This document shows, one piece after another, positions 26,892 through 36,900 of a DNA stretch of 64,000 nt. The stretch's first letter is position 1; each line of letters opens with the position of its first letter. The notes under the pieces are model-generated. The model saw only the letters and a list, made by a program, of their open reading frames with translations. It did not search any database and was not told where the DNA came from. A program made the translations under genes and the position numbers. The DNA is from Rufibacter sp. XAAS-G3-1 (GTDB taxonomy: Bacteria > Bacteroidota > Bacteroidia > Cytophagales > Hymenobacteraceae), in NCBI RefSeq assembly GCF_013623775.1, contig NZ_JABFAM010000023.1:1-64000 (forward strand), in the 5' to 3' direction.

Positions 26892-29135
26892 TTAAAGCAG
26901 AGCGTATTGGCTTTTCAGAAACGGCTGATATTTCTGGTAGAGCTTTCTGGCTTCTTCTAGGGAGTTGCCTTTGGGTTTGTCTACGTAAGGCTCGTTGCTG
27001 TTGACCCATTGCCATTCCCACCCTTTACTTTTCTCATCAAACTCTTTCTGGCTCATCGTTTTACCCTGGGCCATGGCGGCGTTCACATGCGTGAAGAACT
27101 GGCTCCAGCGGGGCTTGTAGAACCCGGTGAGCATGCCGGCCCACTGGCGGCAGGAGTAATCATGCAACACGCTGTTCTTGTCTCCCCAGAGGGTGATGAG
27201 GTTGCGGGCGTTTTTCTCGAAGAGCTTTTTCTCTTCTTCGGTTTTACCCCAGGCTTTCGCGGCGTTGAGCCAATTCCCCAGCAGGAAATCGTCATGGGTG
27301 GCTAGTAACCGGTCTATGTCTTCTATGACCATCAGGAACTGCTCACTGCGCTTTCTGAACGCCACGGTGTCTTTGTTCTTGTAATCCAGCGCGAATTGCT
27401 GTTGCAGGGTGTCTGCGTAATTGGCGAGCACCTGGCGGGTGACATCCACCAAATCATATTTGAAACCTTCGCTGTTCTTCAGTTCTTTTGAGGCCGCCAG
27501 CAGGGCTTCCCAGGCGGGAATCAGATCTGCGGGGCGGTACGCTTTGTCAGTGTCCGTCCACCGGTTCTTCTTGTTAAAGGTAGGCCGCCCGGTGATGATG
27601 GACTCTGGCCCCCCGGATTTGATAGCGCCATCATACACCGTGTTCCGCAAGATTTCCCAGGCCTTTTCAGCGGCCGCATTTTTCTGCCCGTAACGTCTTT
27701 GAGCGTAATTGGGCAGCCAAGTGTTTAGGTCTATAGGAGTGCTGCGCCACACGTTCTCCAGCATGAGTTCATACATGACCGGATTTTGCTCAATGGCCTC
27801 TGGGGTTAAGCCGATGCCCAGCATGTTCCCGGATTTAGGGTCTTGTAATGCGGTGGCCGGATTGTTGGCCACGCTGTTCATGCGGCCGTACATGCTTACG
27901 TTCCCCCCGAAATTGTGGAGCATGTTCCAGATCCAGGGTTTGCCGTAGTAAGCGTCGGTGCGGCTCCAGACAGGCTTGCTTTCACTGTAAAGGTCCAGCA
28001 CAATCATCTTGTCATGGGGCACGGCATTGAGCAGGGCCTGTATCTGGGTGGGTTGCCAGAATTTAGCGGAGTAGGAGAACATCCAACCCTGCATGATCCA
28101 GGTGGCCTTAGGGTCTACCGCCGCCATGGACTGGTAGACTTTCTTGCTGATGTCGTTCAGGTAGGTAGAGTCGTTGGTGGGCGGGGTATTCTCGTTAAAA
28201 GTGTCGGCTGAATAGAAGTGGTCTGTCCCGAAGGTGTTGATCTCTTCCTGGATGAATTCTTTCCCAATGGTGGTGAACATTTCGTCATCAGGGTCCAGAA
28301 TATAGACCTCCTCAAAACCTTGCCAGCGGGTCTTCTTCAGTTTGGCGTTGGGGAATTTATCTTTGAAAGAAGGCGGCACGTGGCCCGTGAAGGCGGGTAG
28401 GATAGGGGTCATGCCCAAGGCGCGTTCCTGCGCCAGAATCTGTTTCTGCAGGTCTTCGTGGCGTTGCATGAAGGACTGCGGCAGGGGGCCGCCCCAGCCG
28501 TCCAGGTTGCCCATCCAGAACCAGTTGAAGTAGGCGGGGCCGCTGTAGAAACTGGCTAAGTCTTTGTCGGTGAAGCCCATTTTCTTGTACACCCGGTCCC
28601 AGATGGAGTTCTGCCCCGTGACCGCCAGCGGCATGTTGATGCCGTTCATGGCCATCCAGTCAATCTCCCACTGCCAGCGTTCCCAATCCCACCAGCTCAT
28701 GGTGTAGTTGAAGGTGCAGTAATTCAGGTAGTAACGGTATTTGTAAGGGGTGACCTTGCGTTCCTTCTGCGTCACCGCCGGTAGTTTTTTAGGAAGGTTC
28801 AGGTTGGAGCCGTTCCAGGAGATGTGCGAGTTGGTGTAGGTTTTGAGGTAATGGTGAAGGGCACTCGCAATGGAAACGCCGTTGTTTCCGCGCAAAATGA
28901 TGTTGCCTTTCCTGCCTTCCAACTCAAAGACATCCTTGTCGCCGTCTTTAGGGATGAAAGCGATTTTGAACTGGTTCGCGTGCTTGGGAAGCACCCGTTT
29001 GATCAAGGCATACGTGGCCTTTTCCTGGTCGTTTTGGTTATTACCGGCTGGCTCCTTTGTTCCGGCGGTGACTCCCTGCCAGGTGAGAAGGCAAAGGGTG
29101 AAAAGAAGGACTGCTTTGCGTGTTAGGGTACTCAT
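26892..29135 (-). CDS. Alpha-N-acetylglucosaminidase, GH89 (NAGLU type), exported
   Basis: A 747-residue GH89 enzyme with signal peptide (AVLLFTLCLLTWQGVTAG). Family blocks: YYLNYCTFNYTMSWWDWERW, WEIDWMAMNGINMPLAVTGQ, YFNWFWMGNLDGWGGPLP, FYSADTFNENTPP (candidate acid/base Glu, near 310) and LDLYSESKPVW (candidate nucleophile Glu, near 383). NAGLU releases terminal alpha-GlcNAc from glycans such as heparan sulphate fragments and mucin caps; alpha-GlcNAc also decorates some teichoic acids. Full length: N-terminal alpha/beta, TIM barrel, C-terminal helical domain. It is first of a run NAGLU - phosphoesterase - alpha-galactosidase - GDPD - SGNH, all exported and co-directional. Confidence 0.94.
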   Translation of the reverse strand: MSTLTRKAVLLFTLCLLTWQGVTAGTKEPAGNNQNDQEKATYALIKRVLPKHANQFKIAFIPKDGDKDVFELEGRKGNIILRGNNGVSIASALHHYLKTYTNSHISWNGSNLNLPKKLPAVTQKERKVTPYKYRYYLNYCTFNYTMSWWDWERWQWEIDWMAMNGINMPLAVTGQNSIWDRVYKKMGFTDKDLASFYSGPAYFNWFWMGNLDGWGGPLPQSFMQRHEDLQKQILAQERALGMTPILPAFTGHVPPSFKDKFPNAKLKKTRWQGFEEVYILDPDDEMFTTIGKEFIQEEINTFGTDHFYSADTFNENTPPTNDSTYLNDISKKVYQSMAAVDPKATWIMQGWMFSYSAKFWQPTQIQALLNAVPHDKMIVLDLYSESKPVWSRTDAYYGKPWIWNMLHNFGGNVSMYGRMNSVANNPATALQDPKSGNMLGIGLTPEAIEQNPVMYELMLENVWRSTPIDLNTWLPNYAQRRYGQKNAAAEKAWEILRNTVYDGAIKSGGPESIITGRPTFNKKNRWTDTDKAYRPADLIPAWEALLAASKELKNSEGFKYDLVDVTRQVLANYADTLQQQFALDYKNKDTVAFRKRSEQFLMVIEDIDRLLATHDDFLLGNWLNAAKAWGKTEEEKKLFEKNARNLITLWGDKNSVLHDYSCRQWAGMLTGFYKPRWSQFFTHVNAAMAQGKTMSQKEFDEKSKGWEWQWVNSNEPYVDKPKGNSLEEARKLYQKYQPFLKSQYALL

Positions 29136-29193
29136 GGTAAGTCTGTAATTACTAGTCCCGATGCGGAAGGCGCAACTTTATGAATAAGAATAT

Positions 29194-29245
29194 AGATTTC
29201 TGATTAGTGGCTGTTTTTACCAAAACAGCCACTAATCAGAAATCT
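29194..29245. terminator. Perfect 24-bp hairpin (palindromic repeat copy P13)
   Basis: Arms 29194-29217 and 29222-29245 are perfectly complementary around TACC. The core GTGGCTGTTTT...AAAACAGCCAC keeps the family centre. It lies between the PLD-like gene (stop at 29279, minus) and the GH89 start and can terminate the former. Confidence 0.85.
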
Positions 29246-29278
29246 CAGGATTTATCAATGCTAAATTGATTTCTGGGC

Positions 29279-30466
29279 TTATTTAACTATGCCCGGAAGT
29301 TTCTTCATTTCATTGTAATAAGTCATGAAGGAGTCAAAGAATGGTTTGTTGTTCTTAAATAAGAGTATTACCTCGTTGTTATAATACACCGCATTGCCGG
29401 TATAATTGTGAGTGCCTGTCAATACCAGTGTGGCCTGCTCCCCTTTCACCTTTCCTTTGATGAGCATGAACTTCGAGTGGTTATTTATCTTGAGTTGGTT
29501 AGACAAGGTGAGATTATAGATTTTGATATAGGCGCCTTTCTTTTTGAGGTCATTTAACGCCACCTGTATTTCTGGCGCGGCGGTGCTTTTGGCAATCACC
29601 TCTACGGTTGCACCCTGGTCAATAAGGCTTTCCAACTTATCTACTACATTCATGCGGGCGGCGCTCCAGTCTGACATGCCTACTCTAATGAGGGCGGTAG
29701 AGGGCTCTGTGATCTGGTTTAAAATATCAATGACGGTGTCTGTACCGTAGTTTTTGCCATCTTTTCTTTTGGGGAAAAAATAAGCGGTGATGCCTGCGCT
29801 TGGGTCTTCAAACTCGCGGTACTCAAAGTTCTTCATGCCGCTGGCAGCCTTGGCTTTCATGTCATTCCAGTAGCTGAGGTATGCTTGGTACAATCCTTTA
29901 TTGGACAGAACGGTGGCTTCCTGAATCTTCTTTGAATCGGCTTCTGTGAAGTTGTGGGATGTTTGGAATACCATATTCTCGGCCTTTCCGTCTGGGGTAT
30001 TCAACTCAGAGAAAATCACGAATTTGTTGTGGTTGATAGAGGAGCCGCCCGCATCACTGGTGACAATCACTATTTCTGAGTTAGGCTTAAGGAAGCCCCT
30101 TATTTCATTTACGGTAGGCGGGTTTTCAGCCTGGGTTTCCTCGCGGCTCATGTCTACCATTATGTGTAAGTTGACGTTCCGCTCACTGGCTCTTTTTAAG
30201 GCACTGATGACGCCACTGTGGGTGAATCCGAAAATACTCAGGTGTAAAGATGATTGCTCTGGCGCAGCGTCTATCATGGAAACCAATCTATCCATAATGA
30301 CCGGAGAGGTGATCCCGCTTCCTACCTGGTCAAGCTTGGTGAAGATGAGGTCATTTAACGAAGCAGAGTATGGGGTAACTCCCTCGCTTTTGACTGGATC
30401 ATCTTCCGTTTTACAGGCTGAAAACGCGAACAGCAGTAAAAGGAAGGCAAGTTTTGTTTTAAACAT
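29279..30466 (-). CDS. Phospholipase D-like domain lipoprotein
   Basis: A 395-residue predicted lipoprotein (FLLLLFAFSAC lipobox) with two phospholipase D half-sites: INHNKFVIFSE with following N (near residue 149; HxK) and NNHSKFMLIKG (near 327; HxK) followed by LTGTHNYTG. PLD-fold enzymes cleave or transfer phosphodiesters; extracellular bacterial ones act on phospholipids, cardiolipin or nucleic acids. SFGFTHS-like LSIFGFTHSGVISALKRASE matches the strand after the signal. It is more AT-rich than the genes to its left. Placed between the SusCD/glp genes and the exported glycosidases, it could add a phosphodiesterase to the same pathway (inference). Confidence 0.78.
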   Translation of the reverse strand: MFKTKLAFLLLLFAFSACKTEDDPVKSEGVTPYSASLNDLIFTKLDQVGSGITSPVIMDRLVSMIDAAPEQSSLHLSIFGFTHSGVISALKRASERNVNLHIMVDMSREETQAENPPTVNEIRGFLKPNSEIVIVTSDAGGSSINHNKFVIFSELNTPDGKAENMVFQTSHNFTEADSKKIQEATVLSNKGLYQAYLSYWNDMKAKAASGMKNFEYREFEDPSAGITAYFFPKRKDGKNYGTDTVIDILNQITEPSTALIRVGMSDWSAARMNVVDKLESLIDQGATVEVIAKSTAAPEIQVALNDLKKKGAYIKIYNLTLSNQLKINNHSKFMLIKGKVKGEQATLVLTGTHNYTGNAVYYNNEVILLFKNNKPFFDSFMTYYNEMKKLPGIVK

Positions 30467-30482
30467 GGTATATTTTCTGATA

Positions 30483-30685
30483 GAAGCTGTTTAGAGTTTT
30501 ACGTCTGTTTTTGTAAAATTAGCCTAAAAACGACGGTACAAGCATCTGTATGCGGCAGTGTACTGATAAACCTCTCGTTTTTGGCTTATTTTCATAAAAG
30601 TAGCCTAAAAGTAAGGGCATAAGCGGACGCTTGCCCCAGAGGAATTGTTTTAAATGCCGGTTAATGAAAAACTCTAAACAGCTTC
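30483..30685. repeat. 203-bp element bounded by 18-bp perfect terminal inverted repeats
   Basis: GAAGCTGTTTAGAGTTTT at 30483-30500 is the exact complement of AAAACTCTAAACAGCTTC at 30668-30685. Inside are two copies of the dispersed palindrome (about 30494-30533 and 30576-30612). No coding frame. It could be a miniature mobile element or a long-range stem. Confidence 0.6.
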
Positions 30686-30703
30686 ATATTATAAATGTTG
30701 TTT

Positions 30704-30838
30704 CTAGATTGAATTAAATAGCGCCGTGCCCTTGTGAGAAGCAATAAAAAGGGGAATAGAGATCGCTAGAAGTAAGATGAACTTACCGGTGTTGGAAGGT
30801 TCCAGCCAATAAAAAATGTCCTCTTGTTTTCTAACCAT
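30704..30838 (-). CDS. Possible 44-residue small membrane protein
   Basis: An ATG-started frame of 44 codons with a polar N terminus (VRKQEDIFYWLEPSNTG) and one hydrophobic helix (KFILLLAISIPLFIA). No family recognised. The surroundings are AT-rich and non-coding, so chance is a real possibility. If real, it would be a single-pass membrane microprotein. Confidence 0.25.
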   Translation of the reverse strand: MVRKQEDIFYWLEPSNTGKFILLLAISIPLFIASHKGTALFNSI

Positions 30839-30845
30839 TGCATTG

Positions 30846-30885
30846 CCGTTTAAGGCCTAGTTTTAGAAAAGCAGGCTCTAATGAG
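30846..30885. repeat. Palindromic repeat copy P16
   Basis: CCGTTTAAGGCCTAGTTTTA then GAAAAGCAGGCTCTAATGAG. Last copy before a repeat-free stretch that runs to 43990. Confidence 0.6.
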
Positions 30886-31032
30886 CATTGCCCCAAGTGT
30901 ACTTAATCAATGTGGTACCGTGAAAATGAGGAAACCTGTTGAGTCCAAGGCAACAGCAGAAAGTACAATATGATGGAACGAGGCAGATAATAACTCTCTA
31001 ATCCTGTTTAAGTAGCTTCTGGCAAAATGAAA

Positions 31033-31066
31033 AGTGCACCATCTATCCTATGATAAATGGTGCACT
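31033..31066 (-). terminator. Terminator of the glpT-susC-susD-DUF5689 transcript
   Basis: AGTGCACCAT (31033-31042) pairs with ATGGTGCACT (31057-31066), with inner TATC/GATA pairing. On the minus strand it is followed by TTTTCATTTT and starts 14 bp after the stop of the DUF5689 gene. Confidence 0.85.
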
Positions 31067-31079
31067 CTCTTTAAAAAAA

Positions 31080-32372
31080 TCATTCAGTGTTGGAGTAGAT
31101 AGCGAAATCATCAAAGGCAAAACGACCGTTGAAGATATTAGGGGCTTGTGTGGCCCCTAAGCCCTTTTTAAATAATCTAAAGCGAACCGGGCCGGTAATA
31201 TCCATCAACACAGTTGCTGTTCTAGTCCAGTTGCCAGCTTCTGTCATGGTAGGGCCTACTTGTTTCCAAGTTTTACCTTGATCCTGTGAATATTCAATCC
31301 ACCAAGTGCTAGAGGCATCTGTGTAGTAGGCTCCATATATGTAGGTTACTTTAGATGCGCCGTTTGGCAGATCAAAATTCATCTGCACATAAGGGCTCTG
31401 CGATTCTGGTCGGTTATCCTGCATTCTAATACCCCAAGTACCCGTAAATCTATCTCTACCTGGTGTTTGTCCAACAATTGAGTAGAAAAGCTTCCAGGAG
31501 CCTGTACTAAAATTAACCGTGTTATCTACTACCCCTCTTAAAGGGTTCATGTTGTAGCTATCTTTAAGCAAGCTAGGATCATTAAATCCTTCAGGGAAAC
31601 CTGGGTATAACGGGCCACTTGGGTCTTCTACATCGTTAATACTACGTAATGAAAAAAAGACGGTGGGTTCCTGTGTTTGAGGGTCTATCCCCATCAATGG
31701 AACGCCAGTATAGGTGGCGCTTGCCCATAACCTTTCATTTGCGAAAGAAGCAGTTGGTTCTGTATGCAGGATGATGTTGTTGCCATTACCATCCGTCAAC
31801 TTTTTGTCACCGCTGTATTTAGCAGAGCGGCCAGGGGTTGGCGTGGCATTACCAGCTACAATTCTCACTAATGTGCCTTCATACTCACCTGGCTTAGCGG
31901 TTAACGCTTCCAGGTTCACTACGCGGGGCGTAACTTCTATCCCAGATTTAGCTTTTGTTACACTGGCAAGTGAAAGCCCTTTGATATGTAACGCACCGTT
32001 CACACTCGTTAAGGTGGCACTTTCTGTATTTACCACAACGGAATCACCTATGACAAATGGAGCAGTTGCAGAACCAAAGTCAAGGATAACTCCCCTGGTT
32101 AGCCTTCTCCTGCTGTTCTGGATGACAACCTGACCAGCAGGGAAATTGCCTGATGCTGGATCAGAGATGACAACCCCTACCACTTGATGGGCTCCTCCCA
32201 TTTTGTCTGTGGTTAGTTGTACATCTTCGCCCCTATACAGTGCCCTAACATCTGCCACAGACATATAAGGGCTTGGCTGCCCAATGGCATTATTTTCATC
32301 TTCTTCCATGCAGGAAGAGAAGGCCAATGCTCCCAATACGAAAGCGAAAAGCTGAAATATCTTGTTTTTCAT
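31080..32372 (-). CDS. DUF5689 domain-containing lipoprotein
   Basis: A 430-residue lipoprotein (signal FVLGALAFSSC). Residues about 35-230 form the DUF5689 domain, an OB-like beta domain often encoded directly after SusC/SusD pairs (VVGVVISDPASGNFPAGQVV, ALTAKPGEYEGTLVRI). The C-terminal part (about 260-430) is a jelly-roll with STWWIEYSQDQGKTWKQVGP, resembling carbohydrate-binding or choice-of-anchor domains. It is expected to be a surface glycan- or ligand-binding protein serving the SusCD transporter. It is the last gene of the SusC operon, 54 bp after SusD, and ends at a strong terminator. Ligand unknown. Confidence 0.85.
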   Translation of the reverse strand: MKNKIFQLFAFVLGALAFSSCMEEDENNAIGQPSPYMSVADVRALYRGEDVQLTTDKMGGAHQVVGVVISDPASGNFPAGQVVIQNSRRRLTRGVILDFGSATAPFVIGDSVVVNTESATLTSVNGALHIKGLSLASVTKAKSGIEVTPRVVNLEALTAKPGEYEGTLVRIVAGNATPTPGRSAKYSGDKKLTDGNGNNIILHTEPTASFANERLWASATYTGVPLMGIDPQTQEPTVFFSLRSINDVEDPSGPLYPGFPEGFNDPSLLKDSYNMNPLRGVVDNTVNFSTGSWKLFYSIVGQTPGRDRFTGTWGIRMQDNRPESQSPYVQMNFDLPNGASKVTYIYGAYYTDASSTWWIEYSQDQGKTWKQVGPTMTEAGNWTRTATVLMDITGPVRFRLFKKGLGATQAPNIFNGRFAFDDFAIYSNTE

Positions 32373-32426
32373 TTTAATAGAATGTTAATGATGGATTTCA
32401 ATTGATCCAAGAATTATAGGCAAGGT

Positions 32427-33923
32427 CTATTGTTGCCACCACACCTTAGTGTTGATATCATCTGACCCTTGGTCTGCCACCGCCTTTAAATAATTCTCGC
32501 GGTTTAGGCTCTGAACATATAGCGGATAGTTAAGGCGAGAAGGCATTTGACCATTGTTCTGTACGCCGGGGCCTATAGGTAAAACCGGGTGCCCTGTTCT
32601 GCGGTACTCATACCATTGTTGGAAATCAGTAAAGAAGAGGGCATAGTATTTTTGAAGGTGGATCAAGTCCATCTTCTTTTCAAATTCATAATTTTCTTCC
32701 CACATTACCTCTTCATTTGTTAAATAACCAGCAGGTACTGTTAGCCCCCAAAGGGTGATGCCATTGGTAGCGCCAGTTTCATAATAGGTTTTAGGACTGC
32801 CTGCAATATATCCTTTGAGCGCAGCCTCTGCCAATATAAGTTGCACCTCAGGATAGTTCAGGATATTCCCTAACAAAGGGTTAGTTCTTAAAGCAGGGAG
32901 ATAGGAAGACTGGGCAGCCGGTAACCTACCTGTTTCATAACCACTTTGTATTCCTGCATAACGGCCTTCTCTCAAGGTTGCCCAAACGGTAATACGCGGG
33001 TCACCCCATTCATTTAGGTTATTAACAAAAAACTCAGCCAGATTTTGGGCAGTATTCCAGTCAGCATCCCGTACGGTCTGGAAAGGAGATTGATAAGGGG
33101 CGGTGCCAGTAAACCGCAAAATAGCAGACTCTGCATTACTTGAAATAATAGGATAGGTAGCAGGGCTGGTATCAACCATCTGTCCTATTTTTTCAGCCGC
33201 TGTCATCTCATTGTTTATTATCTTATCTGGTTTGCCAGATACTCTTAATAGTAACCGTAAATACAATGAGTTGCCAAATTTACGCCAGTTGGTTGCACTA
33301 CCATTATACAATGGGTCTAATGGCTTTAACTCAGAAGGGAAATCTCCATTAGTTACAGATAGAAGCGTGTTGGCTTCTTCCAACTTCCGGAATAAATCGG
33401 CATAGATGGCTTCTTGTTTGTCAAAGGCAGGCATTAAAATCCCCTCTTTTACCTTGTTAGCGTTAAAATAAGGAATATCACCATACATGTCTGTTAACAG
33501 TGAAAAAGCCCAAACCTCGCAGATTAACCCTACACCCATAAAAGTCTTATGGTAAGCTTGGGTTGGATAGGTTCTGGATAACACCTCCGCACTACTATAG
33601 ATGTCTTTGAAGTCTGTGATCTGGGTGTACCAGTTGTTCCACATGTAGTCTGCTTCTGCAGACCGAACCACATACCGGTGAATCTCATCATTATCTGAAC
33701 GGGCAACATGCACTTGCATAAGTTCATTGTTCAGACGCAGTGCCCGGTCTAAGTTGCGTTTTACCATGTCTGTTAATGCAGGGGCCAGCAATGACTCTGG
33801 CATGGCAAATGGACTAGTATTAGGGTTGGTGTTCAGTTCCTCAAAATCCTCTGTACAGGAGTTGAGCGTAGACATGCCCACTACCGTTAGAAGAGAGAGT
33901 GCTATTAATTTTATCTTTTTCAT
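32427..33923 (-). CDS. SusD/RagB family outer-membrane lipoprotein
   Basis: A 498-residue SusD-like protein with lipobox TLNSC after a hydrophobic signal. Family features: EDFEELNTNPNTSPFAMPES near the N terminus, tetratricopeptide-like helices (YHKTFMGVGLICEVWAFSLL, DMYGDIPYFN), and the C-terminal TDFQQWYEYRRTGHPVLPIG. It belongs to the SusD-like_2 subgroup. SusD proteins act as a hinged lid over the SusC barrel and bind the incoming ligand outside the cell. It starts 13 bp after the SusC stop, and GlpT is upstream in the same direction. Association with glycerophosphate genes is unusual. Confidence 0.94.
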   Translation of the reverse strand: MKKIKLIALSLLTVVGMSTLNSCTEDFEELNTNPNTSPFAMPESLLAPALTDMVKRNLDRALRLNNELMQVHVARSDNDEIHRYVVRSAEADYMWNNWYTQITDFKDIYSSAEVLSRTYPTQAYHKTFMGVGLICEVWAFSLLTDMYGDIPYFNANKVKEGILMPAFDKQEAIYADLFRKLEEANTLLSVTNGDFPSELKPLDPLYNGSATNWRKFGNSLYLRLLLRVSGKPDKIINNEMTAAEKIGQMVDTSPATYPIISSNAESAILRFTGTAPYQSPFQTVRDADWNTAQNLAEFFVNNLNEWGDPRITVWATLREGRYAGIQSGYETGRLPAAQSSYLPALRTNPLLGNILNYPEVQLILAEAALKGYIAGSPKTYYETGATNGITLWGLTVPAGYLTNEEVMWEENYEFEKKMDLIHLQKYYALFFTDFQQWYEYRRTGHPVLPIGPGVQNNGQMPSRLNYPLYVQSLNRENYLKAVADQGSDDINTKVWWQQ

Positions 33924-33936
33924 TTTGTCTAATGTT

Positions 33937-36900
33937 TTAGAAACTAATGTTCAGGTTAACACCTGTGGTCATGGTAGAAGGGAACTGACCTAATTCATAG
34001 CCCGCATCAATGGTACCGTTGTTCAATGTTCCGAATTCAGGGTCGAAGGCAGGCCAGTCTGAGATGATCCAAAGGTTTCTGCCATAGATACCAATAGAAG
34101 CTTTCTCTAATTTTAATTTGGAGATAAAGCTGGTTGGTAATGTATAATCAAGACGAACTTCGCGTAACTTGATGAAGTCTGTACTGAATAAGTTTCCTTC
34201 CACGTTGTCACGGCCAAAGTGGGCAGTGTAATATGTCCAGATATTCTCTGCCACAACATCATTTGGTCTGAAAGAACCGTCTCCATTCTGGATCACCCCA
34301 TTACCAATTATTCCGTTGTAGCGACCTGGTAAAGTATTTTTGGTTTTACCTTGTTCTGCCAAGGTAGCATGGGTAAGTGAATAAGCTTTGGCACCAAATG
34401 AACCATCAAATAAGATATTCAGACGGAATTGCTTATATCTGAATTCTTGGCCAATGCTCCCTTTCCATTTTGGTACAGCTCTTCCTAAGTACATGATGTC
34501 ATTGGTTAACACAGGGTAGCCATTCTCATAGATGATCTGGCCGTCTGGTGCACGAAGGTACCCTCTGCCATAGATGTCACCCATGGTGCCACCTGGCGTT
34601 GCCTCCACAGAGCCACGTCCTCCTGGCCCTCTTTGTAATTGGTAGGTAGTTAAGCTGTCAGAGAGTTCAATAACAGTATTGCGGTTTGCTGAATAAGTAG
34701 CAAACATATTCCAGTTCAATCCATTTTTGCTTTTAAGAGGAGAGCCGTTGGCCTGTATCTCAATTCCTTGGTTTCTCACCAACCCGGCGTTCAGAATTTG
34801 GTAATTAGCGCCTGAAGATCTGTCAATAGGTACCCGTAGGATCTGATCTCTTGTGTTGTTCCGGTAAACGGCAACATCAAGCCCTATTCTGCTTTTAAAG
34901 AAGCGGGCATCTAAACCAAACTCCACGCTTTCAGTTCTCAGGGGTAAAAGATTCGCGTTAGGTATTGCACTAGGGTTTGATAAGCCTGAAGGGAAACCAG
35001 TGGCAACTTCATAGGCAAAGGTTGTATAGTAAGGGTTCATTCCGCCGCTCCCTACTTCTGCCCATGAACCACGTAGCTTTAACAGGGAGATTGAAGCAGG
35101 CATAGGGATCACCTCAGACAAAATGGTACTTACACTAACAGAAGGGTAGGGCTTTATCTCGGGCAGATCTTTTCCTCTTGACGCCAAAGTACTAGACCAG
35201 TCTTTCCGGAGAGTCAAATCCACAAACAGCCAATCATCAAATCCAACTGTTGCTAATCCATAAATACCATTCATTTCCACGTCTGAACGGTAAGGGTAAT
35301 TCAACAGTACATCTCGGCTGTTAGCAAAATTATATACTTGTGGGAAGATCAATCTTTCGGCTCTTAGCTCATCTTTGACATATCGGTTCTTGGTTTTGCT
35401 GCCTCCCAATGATGCAGAGACCTCAAATCTGTCGCCTAGATTTCTGCCGTACCTCAGCAAAAAGTCATAGTTCATTTCTTGGGAGAAGATGTTCTGCTCG
35501 CGGTACATACCCTCTTTGTACTTCTCAGTGTCTTTAGGCCGACGTTGTGAACGCTGCTCATAGGAAAAGTCCATGGCAGTGCGTACCATCAAGCTTAGCT
35601 CCTTGGTGAAATCATATGTAGCCTGGATGTTACCTGTAATGGAGTGCCGGTTAGATTTATTCAGCATTTCATAGGCAATCAGGTACGGGTTGTCAATCAA
35701 GCTGCTGTACGGGTAATTTTGAAGAATTCCTTCCTGGCCAGGTTTCCAGTAATCTTTATACCAATCAACGTTCCCATTAGGAACCTGCAACGTGGCCCAA
35801 TACATGATAGATTGATTGTTGTACCCTGTTGATGGTAAATTGTCACTGTATTTGTTTGTATAGTTTATCTTGCTGGAAATCTTAAGCTTATCTGTTACGT
35901 TCTGATTAAGAGATAAAGCCACTGTGTTTCTTTTATATCCTGTATTTGGAATTATCCAGTCATTGGAAACATTGGTCAGTGAAAAACGAACAGCAGTTTT
36001 GGCTGTACCTCCATCCAATGTAACTGTATTGGTGAGGGTTTTTCCCGTCTGAAAAAAGTCTTTGCGGCTATCTTTATAAGGTACCCAAGGAGTACGCTCT
36101 GTACCAGTTGTTTGGGTTGCCGGGTCATATTGATAGAACATTTGACCATCAAATCTGGCACCCCAGGCAGAACTGGTACTACGTGTGCTAGTACCATCTA
36201 GGGTATTGTTGTAAGAGTAGTAATTAACCCCTTCATCTCCCTGCCCATATTCATTTTGGTAGTCTGGCCAGCGGTTAATAGTTTCCAAAGAGAAGTTAGA
36301 ATTGAAAGAGACGCCTAATCCTTTTACTCTTGGCTTTCCATCTTTGGTAGTAATGATGACAGCGCCATTTGCCCCTCTTGAACCATACAGTGCAGTGGCA
36401 CCCGGCCCCTTCAGAACCGTTACACTTTCAATGTCTTCTGGGTTGATGTCATTTAAGTTTGTTCCAAAGTCTACAGGGCTATCGCTTTGAAGGTAAGCTG
36501 TGCTTCCGGTACCAGTTGCACGGCCACTGCCACCATTGATAATCACCCCATCCACCACAATCAAAGCTTCACTTGAACCACCCAAATCATTCTCGCCCCG
36601 CAAAATAATTCTATTGGAACCAGTAGGGCCACCGCCAGACTTTACCATGTTTAGACCAGCGACACGACCGGTTAAAGCGTCTGTCCAGTTATTAGGCATA
36701 GCTTCTGTCAGGGTTTCCCCTTGTATTGTGGCAGTAGAATACCCTAAGGCTTGCTGTTCACGGGTAATACCCAAGGCAGTGACCACTACCTCGTTAATTT
36801 GTGTGGCATCAGCTGCTAACCTAATGGTAAGATTAGTTTCAGGCTTAGTGATAACCAATTTTTGCTGTTGATACCCAATAAATGTAAAAGACAGAGTGGC

